Shown here: positions 1 to 4,266 of the stretch, in pieces
How positions within the stretch are numbered: the stretch's first letter is position 1
How the letters are laid out: each line of letters begins with the position of its first letter
Program-made: the position numbers and the translations under genes
From: an uncultured Erysipelotrichaceae bacterium
GTDB lineage: Bacteria; Bacillota_I; Bacilli_A; Acholeplasmatales; Anaeroplasmataceae
Reading direction: 5' to 3'
DNA length: 6,935 bases
Assembly: GCA_902796895.1 (NCBI GenBank)
Contig: CADBQV010000150.1
Location: 1-6,935, forward strand
The notes under the pieces: model-generated
Told to the model about the DNA's origin: nothing
The model's input: only the letters and a program-made list of their open reading frames with translations
The model's database searches: none

Positions 1-1
1 T

Positions 2-1270
2 AAAAATGCTAAATCAATTGAAAATTTAGGTAAGGTCAAATTTGTAGTATTAGATAAAACAGGAACTATTACTATGGGGCTTCCTGAGGTTGAATATGTA
101 AAATCATATATTGATGAATTAGAATTTTTAACACTTATTTCATCAATTGAAGAAAAAAGTAGTCACCCACTTTCTTTAGCTATAAATAAATATGTATTAG
201 ATAAACCTATAATAAAAAAAGAAGTATTTGAATTTGATACATTAATAGGATATGGTATTAAAGGTATTATAGATAATAAAATAATATATGGTGTTAATTT
301 GGAATATGCTAAAGGTTTAATTGATATTGATATAAATATAATTAATGAAATAGATAATGAAACTAAAAAAGGATATACACCATTAATATTTATATATGAT
401 AATAAATTAATTGGCTATGTAATGGTTATAGATAAAATAAAAGAAGAATCAAAAAATTTAGTTAAAGAATTTAATGATTTAGGAATTATACCTATAATGC
501 TTACAGGTGATAATTATAATACATCATTATATTTAGCTAATAAATTAAATATTAAATATTTTAAGGCAAGTCTATCACCTAAAGAAAAAGGAGATATCAT
601 TATAAAATTAAAAAAGTATGGTGAGGTATTAATGATAGGTGATGGTATTAATGATTCATATGCCTTATCACTTGCAGATACATCAATGGCTATTGGCTGT
701 GGATCTGATATAGCTATAGATTCAGCCGATATAATTTTAATGAAATCAAGCATAAAAGATGCGATATATGGTATTAAATTATCTAGAAAAACAATAAAAA
801 ATATTAAAGAAAATTTATTTTGGGCATTATTTTATAATTTATTAATGATACCTATTGCCGCAGGTGCGTTTTATTTTACAAATAATGAATTCTTACGTGA
901 ATTAAAGCCTTATTACGGGGCAATGGCTATGAGCTTATCAAGCTTATTTGTAGTATTAAATGCATTGCGCCTAAATTTATTTAATAAATCTAAAAAAATA
1001 AATAAAAAGAAAATAATAAATATAGATACTAATATAATAGATGATATATTAAAGGAGGAAAATAAGAATATGGAATTAGTATTAAATGTTGAAGGTATGA
1101 TGTGTAAAATGTGTGTTAAGCACGTAGAAGAGGCAGCACTAAAGGTTAGTGGTGTTAAAAAGGCTAAGGCAAGCTTAGATAATAAAAATGTAGTAATTGA
1201 ATTAGATGATATAAATAAAAAGGATTTAATCATTAAAGAAATTACAAATGCCGGATATGAAGTAAAATAA
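2..1270 (+). CDS. copA: Copper-exporting P1B-1 type ATPase, 5'-truncated, with C-terminal HMA domain
   Basis: This membrane pump uses ATP to expel Cu(+) from the cytoplasm. The reading frame is open from base 2, so the N-terminal part (early membrane helices, actuator domain, CPC-type metal site) lies outside the window; 422 residues are visible. The phosphorylation motif DKTGT is at 53-67, the P1B-specific HP dipeptide of the nucleotide-binding domain at 164-169, TGDN at 503-514 and GDGIND at 638-655. Two membrane helices follow, carrying the YN pair (833-838) and MxxSS (929-943) that define copper-selective P1B-1 pumps. A Lys/Asn-rich linker of about 30 residues leads to an HMA domain with GMMCKMC (cysteines at 1103-1105 and 1112-1114). 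The first ATG in frame (74) lies just after DKTGT and is not the real start. C-terminal rather than N-terminal HMA placement is known among Firmicutes pumps. The family assignment is secure; Cu(+) specificity is inferred from the helix motifs. Confidence 0.93.
   Translation, partial: KNAKSIENLGKVKFVVLDKTGTITMGLPEVEYVKSYIDELEFLTLISSIEEKSSHPLSLAINKYVLDKPIIKKEVFEFDTLIGYGIKGIIDNKIIYGVNLEYAKGLIDIDINIINEIDNETKKGYTPLIFIYDNKLIGYVMVIDKIKEESKNLVKEFNDLGIIPIMLTGDNYNTSLYLANKLNIKYFKASLSPKEKGDIIIKLKKYGEVLMIGDGINDSYALSLADTSMAIGCGSDIAIDSADIILMKSSIKDAIYGIKLSRKTIKNIKENLFWALFYNLLMIPIAAGAFYFTNNEFLRELKPYYGAMAMSLSSLFVVLNALRLNLFNKSKKINKKKIINIDTNIIDDILKEENKNMELVLNVEGMMCKMCVKHVEEAALKVSGVKKAKASLDNKNVVIELDDINKKDLIIKEITNAGYEVK
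1051..1058 (+). promoter_or_regulatory. Internal Shine-Dalgarno within the copper ATPase gene
   Basis: AAAGGAGG is embedded in the linker codons of the ATPase, 11 bases before the in-frame ATG at 1070. It matches the anti-Shine-Dalgarno of 16S rRNA as well as the strong site before the gene at 4267. The spacing is a little long but within the usable range. It falls exactly at the boundary between the membrane part and the HMA domain, which suggests a real internal start and not chance. Confidence 0.5.
1070..1270 (+). CDS. Possible separate CopZ-like copper chaperone from an internal start
   Basis: Translation from ATG 1070, in the same frame as the ATPase, would give a 66-residue protein that is exactly one HMA domain. 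It has a beta strand at the start, the metal-binding loop GMMCKMC near residues 10-15, a helix with VEEAAL, and an end in AGYEV, as in CopZ and Atx1 proteins. These small soluble chaperones carry Cu(+) and pass it to the metal sites of the pump. The strong Shine-Dalgarno at 1051-1058 supports independent initiation. E. coli copA makes a comparable CopA(Z) chaperone from its own gene, but from the 5' end and by frameshifting. The alternative is that the domain exists only as the C-terminus of the pump. The domain identity is solid; its existence as a separate protein is inference. Confidence 0.42.
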   Translation: MELVLNVEGMMCKMCVKHVEEAALKVSGVKKAKASLDNKNVVIELDDINKKDLIIKEITNAGYEVK

Positions 1271-1312
1271 AAAAATACTCACAAGTTTTTACTACTTGTG
1301 AGTAATTTTTTT
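1269..1312. terminator. Bidirectional intrinsic terminator between convergent genes
   Basis: A perfect 11-bp stem (TACTCACAAGT at 1276-1286 with its complement at 1294-1304) encloses a 7-base loop. On the plus strand it is followed by seven T residues (1306-1312), ending transcription of the ATPase gene. On the minus strand the A-run at 1269-1275 becomes a U-tract, so the same hairpin can end the convergent TetR-family gene, whose stop codon is at 1311-1313. With about four G-C pairs it is the most stable hairpin noticed in the window. Confidence 0.88.
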
Positions 1313-1826
1313 ACATTTCAATTTTCTTTAATTGTCCTACATTAGAAACACAAATTTGTGCCATCTCATCATCTGATTCTTCCATACCAGAAGATAACCA
1401 TTTTAAAATAATCATAATCATTTCGCCATAAGCTGCAGCTTCACTGTAGCTTAATTTAGTCATTCCTTTAAAATCAAATAATTTTAAATCGGAAATAATA
1501 TAATTATTTAAAGAATAAGCATTTTTAATAGCTAAAAATAATTCTTTGTTTTTTCTAAAGAAGGCAAATAATAAATTAAAATAAGCATATTTATCTTTTA
1601 AATATAATTCGCCAGGACATTCCTTCATTTGATTTTCACTAAGATTTTTTGAAAGCACTTTAATAACATCCTCTTTAGAAGTATAATATCTATAAAATGC
1701 AGTTCTTGATACATTTGCTTTGCTTACTAAATCTGTAATAGATATTTGATCTAGCTCATTTTCAGCCATCATTTCTAATAAAGCTTTAGAAATTGAATAC
1801 ATTGTTCTTACTTTTCTTTTGTCCAT
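1311..1826 (-). CDS. TetR/AcrR-family transcriptional regulator
   Basis: This is a cytoplasmic DNA-binding repressor-type protein of 171 residues. The N-terminal domain has the usual TetR helix-turn-helix, residues about 28-48: ISITDLVSKANVSRTAFYRYY, followed by SKEDV. The rest is the variable ligand-binding and dimerisation domain, including a late helix ending near WLSSGMEES, a pattern common in Firmicutes TetR proteins. The ligand cannot be read from sequence. The ATG at 1826 is chosen because GGGG lies six bases upstream (1833-1836) and the protein then begins MDKRK, typical of the family. A GTG at 1853 and an ATG at 1838 are in frame but have no ribosome binding site. The gene is convergent with the copper ATPase and divergent from the MscS channel. 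The inverted repeats in the divergent spacer are likely targets, so autoregulation and control of the channel gene are plausible. Confidence 0.87.
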   Translation of the reverse strand: MDKRKVRTMYSISKALLEMMAENELDQISITDLVSKANVSRTAFYRYYTSKEDVIKVLSKNLSENQMKECPGELYLKDKYAYFNLLFAFFRKNKELFLAIKNAYSLNNYIISDLKLFDFKGMTKLSYSEAAAYGEMIMIILKWLSSGMEESDDEMAQICVSNVGQLKKIEM

Positions 1827-1866
1827 AATTTTCCCCATATTATTAAGTAGCACTTGAAGATTTTTT

Positions 1867-1913
1867 TATAAAATGCTACAATTGTAACGCTATTTGAATT
1901 TTAGCATTTTATA
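1867..1913. promoter_or_regulatory. 12-bp inverted repeat in the divergent promoter region
   Basis: TATAAAATGCTA (1867-1878) is repeated exactly as its reverse complement at 1902-1913, with 23 bases between the arms. It lies in the 113-base spacer between the TetR-family start (1826) and the channel start (1940). Each arm contains a TATAAA- or TTTATA-like element and may overlap the -10 region of one of the divergent promoters. TATAAA at 1914-1919 is another possible -10 for the channel gene, but no convincing -35 was found at normal spacing for either gene. The dyad is a plausible operator for the neighbouring regulator; this role is inferred from position only. Confidence 0.45.
1877..1886. 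promoter_or_regulatory. TACAATTGTA palindrome matching the cop-box consensus
   Basis: This perfect 10-bp palindrome fits TACANNTGTA, the operator known for CopY/CopR copper-responsive repressors of lactic acid bacteria and enterococci. It overlaps the inner end of the left arm of the inverted repeat at 1867-1913. No CopY gene is visible, although a copper ATPase gene is close by. It could equally be the core of a TetR-type operator, or chance: in DNA this AT-rich the motif is expected a few tenths of a time per window of this size. Confidence 0.3.
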
Positions 1914-1925
1914 TATAAAATTGTC

Positions 1926-1933
1926 AAGAGGTG
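1926..1933 (+). promoter_or_regulatory. Ribosome binding site that sets the MscS start
   Basis: AAGAGGTG lies six bases before the GTG at 1940 and matches the 3' end of 16S rRNA. It overlaps the alternative in-frame GTG at 1931, which therefore cannot use it. This favours 1940 as the start of the channel protein. Confidence 0.6.
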
Positions 1934-1939
1934 TGTTTT

Positions 1940-2851
1940 GTGACTTATTTATTTAATAAAATATTTGATGGTGCAGTTGAAGCTGTTGAGGCAGCAGAGG
2001 CTAATACTTCAAATACCCCAACATTTAATTGGAATCAATTTTGGAACGCCGTAGCACAGTGGTGTGCAACAGTAGGTATAAAAATAATTGTATCCATTAT
2101 TGTTTTAATTATATTTTGGAAGGTTATAAATCTTGTATGTAAAAAAATCAGCAAGAAGCTAGAAAAGGGTAAGGCTGATCCTACAATATCAAGAGTATTA
2201 ATGACATTTACAAGAGTAGCACTTAAGGTTATATTAATTGTAAGTATAGTCGGATATTTAGGAATTGAAACATCATCAGTTGCTGCTGTAATTACCGCAA
2301 GTGGTGTATCAATAGGTTTAGCTATGCAAGGTACATTATCTAATTTTGCAGGTGGTATTATTATTGTTATAATGCGTCCCTTTGTCCTAGGTGATTATAT
2401 AGTATCTAATGGTGAATCAGGTACAGTTGAGGATATTAAATTATTTTATACAACAATTGTAACACGTGATAATCGTGTCGTATATATTCCAAATGGTGCT
2501 TTAGCTAATAGTGTAATTGTTAATAACTCAATTAAAGATACAAGAAGAGTTGAAGTAGTAATGTCTGTATCATATAATACAAACCTAGATCTAGCTAAGA
2601 ATTTAATGAAGAAGGTTATTGATAATTGTAATATGGTATTAGTATCAGAACCAATCTTAGTTGAGGTACAAGAATTTGGTGATTCAGGAATAAATATTGT
2701 GTCACGCTGCTGGGTTAAAAAAGAAGACTTTTGGAATTGTCAATTTTATTTATTAAAGGAATATAAAAATATCTTTGATGAATATAATATTGAAATACCT
2801 TATAATCAAATTGATGTTAATTTTAAAAATCAAATTGAAATTAAAAAATAA
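1940..2851 (+). CDS. mscS: Small-conductance mechanosensitive channel, MscS family
   Basis: MscS proteins form heptameric inner-membrane channels that open under membrane tension and release solutes during hypo-osmotic shock. This one is 303 residues, close to the 286 of E. coli MscS. After a short Ala/Glu-rich N-terminus come TM1 (about residues 45-67), TM2 (about 92-107) and the pore helix TM3 (about 114-146). TM3 shows the Gly/Ala-rich pattern ITASGVSIGLAMQGTLSNF followed by RPFVLGDYI at the start of the cytoplasmic beta domain. The C-terminal alpha/beta domain ends with NIEIPYNQIDV, the family's usual closing motif. The GTG at 1940 is preferred for its ribosome binding site; GTG 1931 would add three residues. 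The gene stands alone, with a terminator behind it and the divergent TetR-family gene in front, which may control it. GC is about 30%, higher than in the genes downstream. Confidence 0.92.
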   Translation: MTYLFNKIFDGAVEAVEAAEANTSNTPTFNWNQFWNAVAQWCATVGIKIIVSIIVLIIFWKVINLVCKKISKKLEKGKADPTISRVLMTFTRVALKVILIVSIVGYLGIETSSVAAVITASGVSIGLAMQGTLSNFAGGIIIVIMRPFVLGDYIVSNGESGTVEDIKLFYTTIVTRDNRVVYIPNGALANSVIVNNSIKDTRRVEVVMSVSYNTNLDLAKNLMKKVIDNCNMVLVSEPILVEVQEFGDSGINIVSRCWVKKEDFWNCQFYLLKEYKNIFDEYNIEIPYNQIDVNFKNQIEIKK

Positions 2852-2856
2852 TTATG

Positions 2857-2894
2857 AAAAAATGTTATTAGAATAAAATTAATAACATTTTTTT
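2857..2894 (+). terminator. Rho-independent terminator after the MscS gene
   Basis: AAAAAATGTTATTA (2857-2870) pairs perfectly with 2880-2893 around a 9-base loop and runs into a T-tract (2888-2894). The stem has a single G-C pair, so it is weaker than the terminator at 1269-1312, but its position six bases after the stop codon and its U-tract fit. It separates the channel from the pseudouridine synthase cluster. Confidence 0.7.
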
Positions 2895-2898
2895 ATTT

Positions 2899-2916
2899 TA
2901 TAAAATATGATAAAAT
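2899..2916 (+). promoter_or_regulatory. Candidate -10 region for the three-gene cluster
   Basis: TATAAA (2899-2904) and an extended -10-like TGATAAAAT (2908-2916) lie between the terminator and the ribosome binding site AAAGGTG (2922-2928) of the next gene. No good -35 was found, and the second element would place the transcript start almost on the ribosome binding site, so the first is the better choice. In DNA this AT-rich such matches are weak evidence. Confidence 0.25.
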
Positions 2917-2932
2917 TAAATAAAGGTGTATT

Positions 2933-3850
2933 ATGAGAAGAATAAATAACAAAATTGAAAAAGAAGAAAAAATTGAATATACATATAAATTTATGGTTAA
3001 ACAAACTACTGAATTATTAGAATTTTTATTATCAAAAATGAAAACATCAAGAAATAATATAAAAATGCTATTAAAAAACCATCAAGTATTGGTTAATGGT
3101 AATTCAGTAAGCCAATTTAATTATATTTTAGCTAAAGAAGATGAAGTTTCAATAACTAAAAAGCCTGTATTAGTTAATAAAAAATTAATGGCTAAAAAAG
3201 AAAAAAATATCTTAGATATAATATATGAGGATGAAAATTATATTGCTATTAATAAGCCTCATGGTCTTTTATCAGTAGCTAGTGATAAATCTAATATATC
3301 TGCATATAATTTAATATTAGATTATGTTAGCCAAAATGAAAAAAATAAAAGAGTATTTCAAATTCATAGAATAGATAAAGAAACATCTGGTGTTTTAGTA
3401 TTTGCTAAAAATCCAGTTATTCAATCTAAATTAAGAAATAATTGGAATGACTATGTTATAACTAGAGAATACGTAGCATTAGTTAGTGGTAGATTAAAAG
3501 AAAAATCCAAAAGACTTATTTATAATTTAAAAGAAGATATGAATAATATGGTATATGTATCTAATGATGGTGATAAATCTATTACTAATTATACTGTTAT
3601 AAAAGAAAATAATAATTATTCACTATTAAATGTTTTAATTGAAACAGGAAAGAAAAACCAAATTAGAGTAGTCTTAAAGCATATAGGTAATCCTGTAGTT
3701 GGTGATGAAAAATATAATAATTTAGATTCTCCAATTAAAAGATTAGGCTTACATGCATCAATGCTAGAATTTATTTGTCCCCAAACTAAAAAGAAAATCA
3801 CAATTAAAGCTAAAGTACCAAATAGCTTTTATAAATTATTCGAAAAATAA
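2933..3850 (+). CDS. RluA-family RNA pseudouridine synthase
   Basis: The enzyme converts specific uridines in rRNA or tRNA to pseudouridine. The protein has 305 residues, normal for RluA/RluD relatives. An S4-like RNA-binding segment covers about residues 20-75, with the typical VLVNGNSV turn. The catalytic motif is HRIDKETSG at 145-153, with the nucleophile Asp148; the usual Leu of the RLD motif is Ile. The later motif TGKKNQIR (238-245) takes the place of the common TGRTHQIR and resembles the TGRKNQIR form of a Firmicutes subgroup such as B. subtilis YhcT. GNPVVGD and RLGLHA follow at the usual places. The start at 2933 has AAAGGTG four bases upstream. Which uridine is modified cannot be told from the sequence, so no symbol is given. 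It is the first gene of a same-strand cluster, 23 bases before the next gene. Confidence 0.92.
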   Translation: MRRINNKIEKEEKIEYTYKFMVKQTTELLEFLLSKMKTSRNNIKMLLKNHQVLVNGNSVSQFNYILAKEDEVSITKKPVLVNKKLMAKKEKNILDIIYEDENYIAINKPHGLLSVASDKSNISAYNLILDYVSQNEKNKRVFQIHRIDKETSGVLVFAKNPVIQSKLRNNWNDYVITREYVALVSGRLKEKSKRLIYNLKEDMNNMVYVSNDGDKSITNYTVIKENNNYSLLNVLIETGKKNQIRVVLKHIGNPVVGDEKYNNLDSPIKRLGLHASMLEFICPQTKKKITIKAKVPNSFYKLFEK

Positions 3851-3860
3851 TAAATTGTAC

Positions 3861-3886
3861 ATTTAATATTTGAATGAATATTAAAT
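3861..3886 (+). promoter_or_regulatory. All-A/U hairpin with the start codon in its loop
   Basis: ATTTAATATT (3861-3870) and its exact complement (3877-3886) enclose the six-base loop TGAATG. The last three loop bases are the ATG of the metallopeptidase gene, and the first three are an in-frame stop just before it. There is no Shine-Dalgarno upstream. The stem is 10 bp but contains only A-U pairs, so it is weak. It could display the start codon or make initiation depend on ribosomes arriving from the upstream gene. Confidence 0.35.
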
Positions 3887-4266
3887 ATGAAATTAAAAAA
3901 ATATCAAAAATATATAATATAGAAGCACCAAATATAATTTTTAATGAATATTTGGCTTTTTCTTATTCTAATATGACTTTATATTTAAAGAAAATAGAAG
4001 ATGAAAAATTATTATTTTTATCATTTCATGAATTTAGACACTATATGCAAGATTTATATATAAAAAAACATAATGATATAAAAGCTAAAAGATATAAATA
4101 TGAAATGGATAATTATAATAATTTGAATTATATAGATTTAGAAATAGAAATAGATGCTTATGCATTTAGCTATATGATACTTAAAAAATATTATAATATT
4201 GATTATAAATTAAATGATTTAATTAAAGATAAAATATTAAATTATATAGATAAGGAGGTAATATAA
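3874..4266 (+). CDS. Small HExxH putative zinc metallopeptidase
   Basis: This is a 130-residue protein of no named family that I can assign with certainty. It carries HEFRH at residues 52-56 (SFHEFRHYMQ), the zinc-binding and catalytic signature of zincin metallopeptidases, and a downstream LEIEIDAYAFSYM segment (89-101) whose acidic residues could supply the third zinc ligand. Small proteins pairing HExRHxxQ with ExDAxAF are common as uncharacterised proteins in Firmicutes and their phages. There is no signal peptide or membrane segment, so it is probably cytoplasmic. The ATG at 3874 directly follows an in-frame stop and has no ribosome binding site; the next Met is residue 34, too close to the active site to be likely. 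Its last codons hold the ribosome binding site of the next gene and its stop codon abuts that gene's start, which suggests linked expression. Zinc peptidase activity is inference; the substrate is unknown. Confidence 0.75.
   Translation: MNIKYEIKKISKIYNIEAPNIIFNEYLAFSYSNMTLYLKKIEDEKLLFLSFHEFRHYMQDLYIKKHNDIKAKRYKYEMDNYNNLNYIDLEIEIDAYAFSYMILKKYYNIDYKLNDLIKDKILNYIDKEVI
4252..4258 (+). promoter_or_regulatory. Strong ribosome binding site inside the metallopeptidase gene
   Basis: AAGGAGG lies eight bases before the ATG at 4267, which is ideal spacing, and is read as the penultimate codons of the metallopeptidase. It fixes the start of the SWIM-domain protein and sets up translational coupling across the TAAATG junction. 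Confidence 0.85.

Noticed and set aside
514..753. 79-codon open frame on the minus strand
   Set aside because: It lies fully inside the ATPase P-domain codons, has no ribosome binding site or recognisable domain, and is a shadow frame.
913..1233. 106-codon open frame on the minus strand with hydrophobic stretches
   Set aside because: It is opposite the last ATPase membrane helix and the HMA domain; its Phe/Leu/Ile runs arise from complementing Lys/Asn-rich codons.
74..1270. ATG at 74 as the start of the copper ATPase
   Set aside because: The frame is open back to base 2 and encodes the essential DKTGT phosphorylation motif at 53-67, so the gene begins before the window.
1827..1853. Upstream GTG (1853) or ATG (1838) start for the TetR-family protein
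   Set aside because: Neither has a ribosome binding site, and the extra residues lie outside the family domain; ATG 1826 has GGGG six bases upstream.
3616..3801. 61-codon open frame on the minus strand
   Set aside because: It is antisense to conserved pseudouridine synthase motifs and shows no features of its own.
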